Assembly: GCA_963662175.1 (NCBI GenBank)
Contig: OY759214.1
Coordinates: forward strand, 81,046,037-81,110,036
Reading direction: 5' to 3'
DNA: 64,000 bases
Origin: Aradus depressus
Lineage: Eukaryota; Arthropoda; Insecta; Hemiptera; Aradidae
Every line of letters starts with the position of its first letter. Within the stretch, counting starts at the first letter, position 1. Of this stretch, positions 46,722-57,560 are shown one piece after another. Under the pieces are notes generated by a model. That model saw nothing but the letters and a program-made list of their open reading frames with translations. It did not search any database and was not told the origin of the DNA. Position numbers and translations under genes: made by a program.

Positions 46722-47250
46722 TAATTACCATTGTTAATAACCAGGTGAAGGAACTGAAAGAAGCTTGGGCCTTAAATCTCTTAGTGTCCTAAAAGACCTT
46801 TATTTTATTAAATATATTTAATTACCATTGTTAATAACCAGGTGCTCTAAAGAGAGTTGTGTCTTAAAGGGCCTGAAATATATTTAATAACCATTGTTAA
46901 TAACCAGATGGTCCAAAGGAACTTGTGTCTTAAATAATTTTTAAATATATTTAATAACCACTGTTAATAACCAGGTGAAGGAACTGAAAGAAACTTGTGG
47001 CTTAATCTTCTTAGTGTCCTAAAGGACCTTTAAATATATTTAATTACCATTGTTAATAACGAGATGCTCTAAAGAGAGTTGTGTCTTAAAGGGCCTGAAA
47101 TATATTTAATAACCATTGTTAATAACCAGGTGAAGGAGTCTTAATGGACTTACATACCTTTAAGAGCCTTCTAATTTATTTAATAAGGGTTGTAAATGAC
47201 CAAGTGACGTAAAGAGAGATGTGTCTTAATACTCTTAATGCCCTAAAGGT
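46722..47250 (+). repeat. Tandem array with higher-order (two-unit) structure
   Basis: Units share a TTTAATWACCATTGTTAATA-ACCAG core. They alternate between a long form (GTGAAGGAACTGAAAGAA..CTTAGTGTCC) and shorter forms (GTGCTCTAAAGAGAGTTGTG, TCTTAAAGGGCC). The long form recurs at 46743 and 46973, giving a higher-order period of about 230 bp; a third, decaying repeat begins near 47126. No coding capacity. Confidence 0.85.
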
Positions 47251-47254
47251 GAAA

Positions 47255-47785
47255 AAAAAACCACTCTAGGTGTTCTTTGTTATTACGTCACGGTGGATAG
47301 TACTAATGTTTTTTTCCTGGCAAATAATTTTTTATTGACCTTCAACTTTTCCCACAATAAAAATTGAAGGTTAACCCGCCTGTTATTATGCATGGAATGA
47401 TGCTACAATGAAGTTATTATGCATGGAATCATGCTATAGTGGAGTTGTTCTAGTTTTCGAAAATGTCCTTACTTAATCTGTTAGCTTATCGAAGTGAAAG
47501 TGAGGGCCAATAACAAAGTGCAGCAACTCTTATTGTTTTAGCACAAAGTTTCATGTTAATAGTTTTAGCAGTCTCAAAAAAATTATCAACGTCCCCCTCC
47601 CCTCCCAGTAAAGACTAGCAGGTTGCCCAGCTTGTGACCTGTAAGACCTTTAAAACAATGTTCGACTCAATGTTCAATTGAAAACTCAAAACTCATATTA
47701 GCAGCGTCTCCCCCCTCAATATATAAATATGTCGATATCCACATGATTAAACGTTGGAAAGTTGATTTGCTAAAGTTAGTAAGTT
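47255..47785. other. Intergenic, small direct duplication
   Basis: TTATTATGCATGGAATSATG occurs twice at about 47384 and 47414. Otherwise nothing is recognised. Confidence 0.45.
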
Positions 47786-47787
47786 AG

Positions 47788-48055
47788 TTATTATGTCTCA
47801 TGTCCGAGTTTTAACTTCGAGGTCATATCGCCTACTACCAGGTCGTTCTTTCGTCACTCTGGTGGACATGAGCCCGACTCTACTGTGTAAGTCCGAAATT
47901 TTGCCTACACAGGTTTATTCATCTAGGGTAGGGGTCTCTAGCAAGTACCTGACATCTTTTAGGCTCGGGACCATCACTTAACGTCCCATCCGAAGAACGG
48001 CGTGCTGAGAATTTCACCTCGCAGAAAAAACCTAAGGCCGGATTTCAAATGCCGC
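47788..48055 (-). mobile_element. SINE-A copy
   Basis: Minus-strand SINE-A from CTCATGTCCGAGTTTTAAC to CCTAAGGCCGGATTTCAAAT. The tRNA-like head is truncated after the B-box. The 62-residue plus-strand frame lies inside it and is not a gene. Confidence 0.85.
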
Positions 48056-48529
48056 ACAGAGGGAAATTTTGTTAAAAAAGTGGCCATAAATTTCTTATAT
48101 GGATGATTAAGATTATATGGATTAACTTCCTTCGCACAGGATGTCCCGTTTGCGTGTTCGTTAATGCGACCTCATCTTCGCGTTGAATATCCTAGGGAAA
48201 ATCGTAAATAAATATCTCTATCATTTTTCTTTTTCAATAGTTACGTCTATTCAAAGAGCAAACAAGAAAAATAACAAAATTGCTATTCTATCCAACTGCC
48301 CACATCTTCAGTTGAAACCACACAATTGTTTTTGTCGCTCTTTCGGTTGAGTGACGTTGAACCTCTGTCTTCCGTTCTTTCTTACAGCGCCTATCTAATT
48401 ATTTCTGCTACTCATCACTTTCTTCAGGGATGTCCGCTTTCTACAATTTTCCCTTTCTTTAATCTATTTTCAATTCCTCTTTTCTCTAGGTGCATTCTGT
48501 TTGTGTAATAACCACATTGTTGATCGTTG

Positions 48530-48960
48530 ATCAACTCCAACCATACTTATACCTGAATGCTCCTTTCTCACACATCAAAGTACTGACTCAACTTCGTCTA
48601 TCTGGCAAGTACTATCTTAAAATCAGTTACAAAAATAATGTATACACCCTTAATCCCCAGGAACTTTGTACAATCTGCAATAAAAATGAATTGGAAGACG
48701 TATACCACCTGTTAATATCCTGTCCGATATACTCCCCCATTAGAAGCCACTTCCTGCCACAGAGTATCAGTATAGACCGATCCAACTTTCATACATTACT
48801 CCTGGCCAATATATCTCAAACATTTTCTATTATTTCATCAGCGCTCTGAAACTTAGAGCATTCATTGTTAACGAATAATGTATTTCAACATATTATATTG
48901 ATATTCAATACCTACATCCCCACTCCATATTTACTGTCTACGTTACATTATTATTTAATA
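48530..48960 (+). pseudogene. LINE C-terminal fragment with Cys/His knuckle
   Basis: The frame 48490-48849 reads LTQLRLSGKYYLKISY, then CTICNKNELEDVYHLLISCP, then IYSPIRSHFLP. A basic LRLSGxY block followed by CxxC-(10)-H-(5)-C is the typical C-terminus of a LINE ORF2. It ends in a stop at 48847-48849 and an AT-rich 3' region. The upstream part is missing. Confidence 0.78.
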
Positions 48961-49465
48961 ATTATTACTCTCATTTTGTCTTTGTTTTTCTTTTATTTAT
49001 TTATTACGTTTTATTGTAAAAAAATTAAGTGAAAAATGTGATCAAGAACTAAGATGTTACCAAACAAAATATACTTTATTGTTCAATTTAATTTATAATC
49101 ACTGTCATTATTTCATCTTGTGAAAATATATTAATATATTATAAATATTGATGAAACCTAATTAAAAATTATTAACAAAATTATTGTTTTTTAATATCGT
49201 TAAACTGTAATTTATATTTATTGAAGGTAAAAAACTATTAATATTGTATTTATTGTTTTATTCTAATTGATTGTACCTATATAAGAAAACAATTATTTTT
49301 GATATTTTGTTTTCGTTTTTACTTTTCAAAATATATATTGTTTTCTCCGTACTTATAGTGTGTTTTTATTTCTCTTATAAACTCCTAAATTGTCATTTTT
49401 GAAATTGAATATTGCTTTGTATGTGTGGAGCTGCCCACCTGCCTCACTACGCTACTGCTAAGTAT
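48960..49465. other. Intergenic, very AT-rich, no feature seen
   Basis: Only T-rich and A-rich runs; no frame, repeat or RNA is recognised. Confidence 0.5.
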
Positions 49466-49470
49466 CTAAA

Positions 49471-49675
49471 CTAGGCAGCCATGGTGCCCGTGCGGGCTAG
49501 AGCGTAGGGCTTTGGTCGCATGGTCTCACCATGGTTTGCGGGTTCGAATCCCGTCCGGGAGTGAGTTTTATTTCGTAGATAGAACTCCCTCCCGGGGCCA
49601 TGGATATCATGAATATAACTAAAATAACCCATTGATGGTTAATGTTCAGAGGCCAATCAAAAAAAAAAAAAAGTA
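49471..49675 (+). mobile_element. SINE-B, well preserved, with poly(A)
   Basis: GGCAGCCATGGTGCCCGTGC, GGGCTAGAGCG (A-box-like), then GGTTTGCGGGTTCGAATCCC (B-box), the body ATTTCGTAGATAGAACTCCC, and a terminal A-run of 14 at about 49659-49672. The tRNA-like part resembles a long-arm (Ser/Leu-type) tRNA, a source different from SINE-A. The related copy is at 35431-35600. Confidence 0.85.
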
Positions 49676-50127
49676 CCTACCTGACTAAGTTCTGCCTCCT
49701 TCGACTATTAGGTGAAGTATGTGAAAAGAACAAAAGAGAAAGGCCGGTACTTGGGAAAGTAAATGAAGTAACAAGTTGTATATTTTTCTTACAACAATTA
49801 TTTTCCTACTTTATGTATTCTGCGGAATGTAAAAGCAGTTTTAGTGTGTTTCTGAGATAAGAGATGGCAACACTTTAGGAAGTAAAATTTGCTCCCATGT
49901 TTTTTGCCTAGTAAAAATCAAATAATTTTAAATCTGAAAACTGCATGTTCCTCAGTATGATGATCCAAATCGTGGATGAATCGGCTTTTATTTTTTGTGT
50001 GTTTCTATCGCACACCAGGCAACCCATTTAGCCTTAAAGAAACGTATTTTTATTTCACACATATTTCTGTTTGCTATCTTGTACTCAGTGTTTTGGTCGT
50101 CGATATCATCTATACTGATAGTTATTG

Positions 50128-50440
50128 TGACTCATGCCCTGGCTTTAACTATAAGAACTTATCGCCTACTACCAAAGCTCTCTAACGTCGCTATGATGAA
50201 CATGAGTCTTGCTCTACCTAAATGTTGCCTACCCTGTTTTATTCCTTTAGTTTAGAGATCTTTAACCAGTGCCTGACGTACACTGAGACCATCGCTTAAC
50301 GTCCCATCCGAAGGACGCCGTGCTCAAAGTTGTTTTTACCTGCCAGATATATAACCTAAAGGCCTCAGCCGGGTTTCGAACCCATTATCTTGAGCCCAGT
50401 AGACTAGCACGATTCCTCTGAGCTACCGCCGCTCTTTATA
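50128..50440 (-). mobile_element. SINE-A copy, near full length
   Basis: From TTGTGACTCATGCCCTGGC to the head complement CTGAGCTACCGCCGCTC, with GGTTTCGAACCCATTATC as the B-box complement. The body has a deletion near 50215 compared with the 6.77-kb copy. Confidence 0.85.
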
Positions 50441-50659
50441 TTGGAAAGATTTTGTTTGTGTATTTGAGTTAATCTCAAAAACTACTAAATCGATTTGTGT
50501 AATTCTTCCACCGTGGGGAAGCTTTTTTCTCTCCGGTGAGCAAACGATCATAGGATAGTTTTCAATAAGAGTTTTTATTTTACTACATTTTTCGGAAAAC
50601 TTCTAATTGTTTTCTATATTTCAAATTCTTTTCAGAGTTTTTTTCATGAGTATTTTGAA

Positions 50660-50850
50660 TAAAACAAACTTATTTTTTTGAAATATTGTCTCAGTTCATA
50701 ACTAGACCTGACGATGGTATAAAGCCGAAACCGGTAGTTATGTGTATATATCTTTAGTGGAATAGATAATATTTCAAAAAATAAGTTTGTTTTATTCATT
50801 TATTACAAGTTTCCACAATATGTCCGCGTTCCTCAACTTAGAATGAGTAT
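50660..50850 (+). mobile_element. Hammerhead-family-1 element, compact
   Basis: The short inverted ends AACAAACTTATTTTTTTGAA, ATATTGTCT (about 50664-50691) and AGATAATATTTCAAAAAATA, AGTTTGTT (50766-50793) enclose the motif. It is followed by CAAGTTTCCACAATATGTCC and GCGTTCCTCAAC, a flank also found after the composite element at 45.18 kb. Confidence 0.7.
50708..50736 (+). ncRNA. Hammerhead-ribozyme-like motif, family 1
   Basis: CTGACGA, extra T, GGT..GCC hairpin (one wobble pair), GAA, ACCGGT (50730-50735), A at 50736. Stem I can pair GAC with GTT, or CATAAC with GTTATG leaving a bulge. Core intact, stem II weaker than in the 14.16-kb copy. Confidence 0.6.
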
Positions 50851-51149
50851 TTTGGACCATCAATGATTTTCCACATTCCCGAAATCGATTCTTGATCCAA
50901 GGCTTATCTTGGTAGTGAGGAGATGGTTTCTACTGATGTGTCTTTTCTTTATTTACTTCCGTTAAACCATAACAAGATAATAGGATACGTCATAGGAATG
51001 TATACATTAAGATAGCTTATAAAACAAATTTATAACTACTTGAGTCTGACAATATCATTAGTAATAACAATACTATTTAAAATAATAAAATGAAATGAAT
51101 AAAAAGTTAATAAATAAATACAAATATATAAGTACAAAAATAATAATGG

Positions 51150-51995
51150 TGTGGGATGTGCAGTAGTCACCCCAGATTCGAACTGGACGTTCAAAATCAA
51201 TCCAGAATGCAGCATTTTCACAGGAGAACTTTTCACGTTACTGCAAGCTTTTATATTCACATCCCAATCACAAAATTCCAAATTTCTTATTTTCACGGAT
51301 TCTCTTAGCTCGATTCTGGCGATTCAAAATCTATGGTCGGTTGACAAAAGCATTCAAGAAATTCACTCATGCATTCAAAATTAATTTAAAAACCCAAAAA
51401 TTAAAACTAATTTGGATCCCGTCCCATGTTGGCATTTCTGGGAACGAAAAAGCAGACATTGCTGCAAAAGACGCTGCACTCCTCCTCCTTACTGCCGCAA
51501 CAAACAGTTAACACAGCACAAGACCTTTCAACCTACTTCAAAAAAAAAAATTGATCAACACTGGAACAATCAATGGACTCAGATGGAAGACAACAAACTC
51601 CGAAAAATAAAAGACGAAAACAAGCAATGGAAACCTCCAAGCACCATGAACAGACGAGACACTGTGATCATCACAAGACTAAGACTTGGACATATGAAAC
51701 TGACACATTCCAACTTACTTCTTAGACTTGAACACCCGACATGCTCCTGCAACCAAGACTACACAGAGCTCACAGTATAACATATACCGACGGACTGCGC
51801 AAACTACACCACATTAAGAAACAAATACAAACTACCGACTGACATGAAAAAACTACTTCAAACACCCACCGACGAATACAACGGACTCATCCAATTCCTT
51901 CAAGACACAAAATTCTACGAAGACATATAGAAGCAATAGTCGTCGCTAATGGCCCTGTAGTCGATGCGACGTTAAATAAAAACTAAGAAAAAAAT
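51150..51995 (+). pseudogene. I-group-like LINE fragment: RNase H and C-terminus, frameshifted
   Basis: Frame one (51151-51384) carries the RNase H start (VVTPDSNWTFKINPECSIFT, GELFTLLQA) and the catalytic LIFTDSLSSILAI. A second frame gives WIPSHVGISGNEKADIAAKD at about 51413-51475, the C-terminal RNase H motif. After another frame shift come TVIITRLRLGHMKLTHS and HPTCSCNQ with the C-terminal knuckle (about 51660-51765), then later NGLIQFLQDTKFYEDI, stop. The tail is aaaataaaataaaataaa at about 51990. At least two frameshifts; inactive. Confidence 0.88.
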
Positions 51996-52144
51996 AAAAT
52001 AAAATAAAATAATAATATTAATACATAGAGACAATAAGTAGATACATTTTTGTTTTTTCAATTTAATAAAAATTAAGATAACTATTTTTTTAAACTCTTC
52101 TCGAAGTTAAGATGAAGATGGCTGATATAGTGAGAAGTGATTAT

Positions 52145-52345
52145 TTCACAGCTTGTCAAATAAGATATAATCTGACCTCTCACAGATTTTTTATTTATAT
52201 TAGCTAGCCGGCTTTCGAGGTTCCCCTTAAAATCAGGCAGTCTGATAAATAAAATGTTTTGAAATTAACCTAATTAAAATATTTTAGTAAATAAAATTTA
52301 AGGCTAGCTAATACAAATAAAAAATCTGTGAGAGGTCAGTCTTCT
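52145..52345. mobile_element. Hammerhead-family-3 inverted-repeat element, short
   Basis: Left TATAATCTGACCTCTCACAG and TAGCTAGCCGGCTTTCGAGG (52150-52221); right GGCTAGCTAATACAAATAAA and AATCTGTGAGAGGTCAGTCT (52302-52342), its complement. The minus-strand motif keeps GAAAGCCGGCTA, but CTGATGA has decayed to CTGATTT. The adjacent 52345-52400 is a family-4 relic (GATATTTCGGGACG on this strand). Confidence 0.65.
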
Positions 52346-52659
52346 GGAAGTGTCTTCATTATAACGATATTTCGGGACGTTCTTATAACAGGTCCCAATA
52401 TGGCCAATATGCATTGTTCATAAGGCCAAAAAAAAAAAAAAAAAAAATAGTATGGGTACATTGTATACATACATATCTCTATACATATTGCTAAACAATA
52501 ACTCCAATAATTGTCATTATCATCATTACTTTTAATAGGAATTATTATTAATTGGGTATTTACTTATTTCATTTTTACTCAATTTTCAGTTTTGTCAGCA
52601 AAGGCAATTAGGACTGACATCTTTACATGGGCTCTAGCTGAGGCACGTCGTGTACTTAG

Positions 52660-52950
52660 TTATTGTGACTCATGCGGCTTTAACTACGAGGTGTATATCG
52701 CCTACTACCTGAGCGAGTTTTCGTCGCTTCGGTGGGTATTGGGCTTGACAATTGGAGTCCTAAATTTTGTTTATCCAGGTTAGGGGTCTTTAACGAGTAT
52801 CTGACATAGTACAGGCTCAGGACTGTCGCCTAACGTCCCATCCGAAGGACGACGTGCTCAAGGTTTTTTTAACCTCCCAGATGAAAGACCTAAATGCCGT
52901 GTGCTCAGTAGACAAGTGTGCTGCTAGCTCTGACCTACCAGCGCCATGTA
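52660..52950 (-). mobile_element. SINE-A copy
   Basis: Body words TTGTGACTCATGCGGCTTTA, TATCGCCTACTACC, TCCGAAGGACGACGTGCTCA; head complement degraded (GACCTACCAGCGCC at about 52933-52946). Confidence 0.8.
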
Positions 52951-53203
52951 TTTACGCCGCAATGTACGACCACCTTGGTCCCAAGAGTTACATTACGGGA
53001 GAGGGGAGTCATACATTTTTTTAAATTTACGATACATAATTTATCACTCCCACATTAATAGCCATAAATAACTATTACTATTGACAATAATATGCATATA
53101 TTTCAAATCCATATCTACATTGACAAACAACAATAAAAGTCTCCATAAAAATAATAAACCATTTCTTTAAAGACAATAAAAAATAATAATAAAATAAAAA
53201 TTA

Positions 53204-53426
53204 TTGTTTTCTAATGATTATGACAACGGCTCCCTCCAGGTGGGGGCTGCTCCCTCTCCGTGGGGCTATATCTCAGCTTGGTCAGACAGGCACAGTTTAA
53301 GCTCAGTTGCCCGCGAGACGTTGAGGTGGGATGTTGTTCGAGCTCGTTCCGTTCCGTTAAAGTCCGCGTGTTTCTATACGTCAAGTTTCTGGATCCTGTG
53401 AATTACCTGTTGCCCTCATTATCTCC
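53204..53426 (+). other. CpG-bearing, exon-like segment followed by a perfect GTAAGT
   Basis: The block is markedly GC-richer than its surroundings (CCCTCCAGGTGGGGGCTGCT, GCCCGCGAGACGTTGAGGTG, GCTCGTTCCGTTCCGTTAAA). It ends in TCTCC followed by gtaagt at 53427, a consensus splice donor, where composition drops back to AT-rich. It could be a 5' UTR exon of a gene lying further right, or the 5' end of a retroelement. The 65-codon frame in it has no recognised domain. Nothing decides between these. Confidence 0.35.
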
Positions 53427-53689
53427 GTAAGTTGAACATTATACCAAAAATAAACAATATAATATCAAATTGTGGAAAATTATTCATTGTTTTCAATAAA
53501 ATTGATTTGTTTACACATAAAATTTTGTATTTCTCACCGATGTAGGTTTGATTAACATGTCAAAAGATTATATCGCAGGGTCAAAAGAATATTTTTTCAA
53601 ATATTAATGCAATTTTGTTACCAAAAACTCATCAAAACAAATGAAATACTGTCACATTAAGAAGAAATAATGCTTTGAAGGTATCAGAT

Positions 53690-53960
53690 GAAGATGTCAA
53701 ATGTTCTAATTTAGTTCTGATTAGATTTTCGACCAAATCGGTCGAAAATTTAGACTATTTTACTTCGGAGCCTAAGTACTGTATACAAAATAGCGCTTAT
53801 ATTTATGACCGAATCAAAATTCTCTTCAATAAAAAGATGTAGAGAACAATGAAAGGCACATTTTATAGGCATTTCGACTTATCGAAGATCGCCCGCTTAG
53901 CGAGATGCATGCCGAAAACTAAACTACTCCTAACATGTTTCTTGATGTTTGCTTCATTTA
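53690..53960 (+). repeat. Dispersed repeat shared with 21.04-21.48 kb
   Basis: See the ordered shared words there; this copy reads CGGAGCCTAAGTACTGTATA and ACCGAATCAAAATTCTCTTC. Both are diverged. Confidence 0.65.
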
Positions 53961-54229
53961 AGCAAAAACGAATAATCCTATCGAAAAATTGGTTCTCTTA
54001 AAAATTGTTCCTTATTAAATTTCCAATGAACCATGTGCACTCAGATTTGAAATAGGACCATACAAAAGATGTTATAGTGTCCCAAAAATGAAAATAAGTT
54101 TACATAGTAACTATTTTAAAGCAATGTTTAAATTGTATTTATAGCAGTAAATTTTAAAATGTATTTTTATTTTTGGTAGTTTTATTAAAAAGGATTAAAA
54201 ATAAACAAAATAAATCTGTGATTTAAGGG

Positions 54230-54480
54230 CCGATTTGGTTGAAAATCAATTTGTGACTTAGCCAGAGACTTCTCAATCAACATACTAAATTTCGTGTTGA
54301 CATCGGCAGTTATTAGGATTTTTGAGATTAGCTCCTTCTTCCCTTCTGCCGATTTCATGGAAAATTAATATATGTCATTAAATTAATATATAATACCTCA
54401 CCCCCTTTTTCCCTTTGACCGATTTGACTGGAATTCAATAGCTCGTTCTTATGGTATTCTAGACACACATAGAAAATTAT
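54230..54480 (-). repeat. R620 dispersed repeat, minus orientation, 5' half
   Basis: Contains GCCGATTTGGTTGAAAATCA, TAAATTTCGTGTTGACATCG and TGGAATTCAATAGCTCGTTC in family order; an AT-rich stretch and a SINE-A follow before a second R620 segment begins. Confidence 0.72.
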
Positions 54481-54595
54481 ATTATTATTTTTGTAATAAT
54501 TTATTTATTTTATTATTTTATTTCACTATTATTGTTCTAACACTATCACATGTGTGACTCTAAGACTTAATAATTGTTTATATATCAAATTCTGA

Positions 54596-54750
54596 GAACG
54601 CCGGTAGCTCAAAGCAAGCGTGCTTGATCGAGATCGAAGTATTCGAAACCCAGCCGATGTCCTTAGGTTTTTCATCTGAAAAACATTGAGCATGCCGTCC
54701 TTCGGATGTGAAGTAATTGATGGTTCCAAGCCTGTACAATATACCGGCAA
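54596..54750 (+). mobile_element. SINE-A copy, 5' half
   Basis: Head GAGAACGCCGGTAGCTCAAA and B-box TATTCGAAACCCAGCC, then ATGCCGTCCTTCGGATGTGA and CCAAGCCTGTACAATAT. It is truncated in the body and abuts R620 at about 54750. Confidence 0.8.
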
Positions 54751-55325
54751 TATACTTCCCCAGAACGAATTAATCAAATAACTGTTCGCTCGAGTTATTG
54801 AATTGAACCCTTCCCCTTCAGCAAATATCGCCGAAATTTGACAGGTTATGTCCTCATTGGATTTTGGCTTCAAGTATGAAATTTCATGTCGATACATTCA
54901 TTACATCGGAAGTTATTGGGTTTTTTTGAGTTAAGCCCCTCTGTTCCCCCCTTCCCTTCTGCCGATTCCGCTGAAAATTGATAAGTGTCGTCCTTATGAA
55001 GTTTTAAATTCAAATATGAAATTCTATCTCGATACATTCATTAGAACATTAGTTATTAGAATTTTTTGTTAGGCGTCCGCCCTAATCCCCCTTTTCATTT
55101 TGATGATTTGGCTGAAAATCAATCAATTTCGTCGTTAGATGGTTCTGGATCCACATGAAAATTTTGTGTCGATATATTCATTCTAGCGGGAGTTATCATG
55201 TTCACAGATAAACACAGCAAACAGAAAATATTTTTACTTTTACTTTTCTTATGGAAAATAATGAAATTTCTGTGAAAACTCAACATCGAATTTTTGACCG
55301 ATTACATGACTTGGTAGAACTTAGG
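54750..55325 (-). repeat. R620 dispersed repeat, minus orientation, near full length
   Basis: From ATACTTCCCCAGAACGAATT (family end) through three GATACATTCATT blocks to TCGAATTTTTGACCGATTAC and ATGACTTGG (family start). Confidence 0.82.
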
Positions 55326-55739
55326 AAGTAAAAGTAGTCATCTGATGCAAAATATAATGCAATCGTTAGATCGTCCGAAGAATTTGTAATTGTAAGCAGG
55401 ATTTATCAATAAATTCAACGAGGTCTATAGTATGAATATACATCAGTATTATTCAAAGATAGTATAAAGCATTGTTTTATTGCGTCATCTATAATCTCTA
55501 TATATTTATCTTTCTGTGTCATTGACCAAGAATGTGAATTTCTTTGATTGTAATGAAGAAATCAATAAGTATTATCGATAGTTATTCAACCTCTATAATC
55601 TATATATAATTAGTATTATAAATGATACATTGCCAACAACTCAGTCGCGCACCTTTATGTATGCTAAAATTCATTTTTGAATTGTGGAGATTCTGAATTT
55701 ATAATAATATATATTTTCCATAGTTTTCTTATTATATTT

Positions 55740-55925
55740 TTTTGGTTATTACAACCTAGCAAATATAGACTATTTTTCTGGTTATTACAACCTAGCACAT
55801 ATAGACTATTTTTTTGGTTATTACAACCTAGCAAATATAGACTATTTTTCTGGTTATTACAACCTACCAAATATAGGCTATTTTTCTGGTTATTACAACC
55901 TAGCAAATATAGACGTTTCGAGAAG
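55740..55925. repeat. 36-bp tandem repeat, five units
   Basis: GGTTATTACAACCTAGCAAA begins at 55744, 55780, 55816, 55852 and 55888, exactly 36 bp apart, each followed by TATAGACTATTTTT. As 36 is a multiple of three and the unit lacks stops, both strands stay open (minus 55664-55906, plus 55677-55946) with a 12-residue repeat. There is no reason to believe in a protein. The array runs into GACGTTTCGAGAAGAACTCTC. Confidence 0.93.
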
Positions 55926-56510
55926 AACTCTCATCAGTATCTATAATTTATTTCCTGTATCTTTATTTATAATGTTTATGTTAAATATGGGAGAAAAATG
56001 TACTTCCTAAAAAGGATATTGAATATGTATACATGTACATACTGTAAGGATAAATCAGTATCTATACTTAATTTGCTGATCTTTATTGAAAACAATTGTT
56101 TCTATATATATTATTTAATATGTTCTACAAAAAAAATATTATACAGAAAATATTGTTTAGAATAATGATCAGCAAATGAAATATAGATGATGGGAGTTTT
56201 TCCCGAAACATCTATAAGAATGTAGTCTATCAAACACGTATGTAGTTACTTATACGTCCTTAGAGCCCCTTTTACACTCTCGTTGATTTCGTTATTGAAA
56301 AATGCCACTAAAAAACGATGGTTTTTGTTTCTAAGATAAGGAACACACCTCCGTTGTTCTTTGAATGTAGTGTCGATATTTCTATACCCATTTCAATGTA
56401 CGTCCGGAAGTTATTGTTGTTGTTCCAAGGACTATTCAAAATACATCACTAATCTGCTCATATATGAATCCTGGATTGATTGAGATAACCATAGGGGAGG
56501 TTATTCCAAG

Positions 56511-56768
56511 ACTTGAAAAATAAAATAAAACTTGTTTATTTAATATATTGTCTAATTTCACTAACTATATATACATGGGAGTACTTTTAGTATTTCTACC
56601 ATCCTCAGCCAAAAGCATAAGAGATAAGACTGATCTCTTCTCAGTCTTGTATTATCTCTTATGCGTTTGGCTGAGGATGGTAGAAATACCGAAAGTACTC
56701 CCATGTATATATAGTTAGTGAAATTAGACAATATATTAAATAAACAAGTTTTATTTTATTTTTCAAGT
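56511..56768. mobile_element. 258-bp near-perfect hairpin carrying hammerhead family 2
   Basis: The two halves are reverse complements about the centre (position sums are constant at 113279), from ACTTGAAAAATAAAATAAAA at the left to the complement ending 56768, with only a few mismatches and a small apical loop. The right arm holds an intact motif (56671-56700). In the left arm GAAA has become TAAA. It is followed by ATTTCACAATATCTCTGC, a flank seen near other copies. Confidence 0.9.
56671..56700 (+). ncRNA. Hammerhead-ribozyme-like motif, family 2
   Basis: CTGAGGA (56671-56677; the variable N7 is G), extra T, GGTA-GAAA-TACC hairpin, GAA, AGTACT, C at 56700, then CCATG pairing with TTTGG upstream (stem I, with wobble). 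Core intact. The GAAA loop is again GNRA-type. Confidence 0.7.
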
Positions 56769-56919
56769 CCATTTGAATTATTTCACAATATCTCTGCAAT
56801 AATGTCAGTTTTCATATTCCAAGACTGTTTTTATTTCGCTTAGGGCGAAAGCTGACGACGGTCAAAAAAGTCTCGTAGAATCCATTTTATTGCTACCCAC
56901 TTTTTTTGTTTTGCTTCTC

Positions 56920-57560
56920 CAGCTATACGAAGTATAGAGAAGTTATGTAATCGGTCAAAAATTCGATGCGGAGTTTTCAACGGAATTTCATTTTTTCCGA
57001 CCTTTAGATTCCAGGTACGCTCTGTTTGTCTGTTTGTGAACGCGATAACTCCCGATAGAAAAGACATGTATCCTATTGTTTTTCATCCAAATCGACCAAA
57101 GGGGAGGGGAGGCTTAACATAATTGCTCTAATAACTACCGATAAAATGGATGTGTCGACACAAAATTTTATGTGTATATCCAAAACCCCATAAGAACGAC
57201 ACATTAATTTTCAGCGGAATCGGCAGAAGGGAAGATGGGCTCAGCTTATAAAAACCAATAACTGCCAATGTTATGAATTTATCGACATGAAATTGCATAT
57301 TTAAAGTGACAACCCAATGAGAACTTCACCTGTCAAAGTTCAGCGATATCGGCTGAAGGGAAGAAGGGTTCAGGGAAGGGGCTTAATACAAAAACCCTAA
57401 TAAATGCCGATGTAATGAATATATCGACATGAAATTTCATATGAGGATTCAGGAGCCTGTGTAAGTCAAATGTTGAATATTAGCTCAAACGGGCGACTGT
57501 TTTTGGAGGTAGAGCGAAAAGTTAATGGATTAATTCGTTCTGGGGAAGTACATTGCCGGT
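56920..57560 (+). repeat. R620 dispersed repeat, full length
   Basis: Opens CTATACGAAGTATAGAGAAG and TTATGTAATCGGTCAAAAAT; three modules with ATGTGTCGACACAAAATTTT, TTTATCGACATGAAATTGC and ATATATCGACATGAAATTTC blocks; ends GTTCTGGGGAAGTACATTGC. This is the best reference copy for the family. Overlapping short frames are not genes. Confidence 0.87.

Noticed and set aside
55664..55946. Overlapping open frames on both strands with a 12-residue repeat
   Set aside because: They arise from a 36-bp tandem repeat whose unit lacks stops in these frames; no start context, homology or composition supports a protein.
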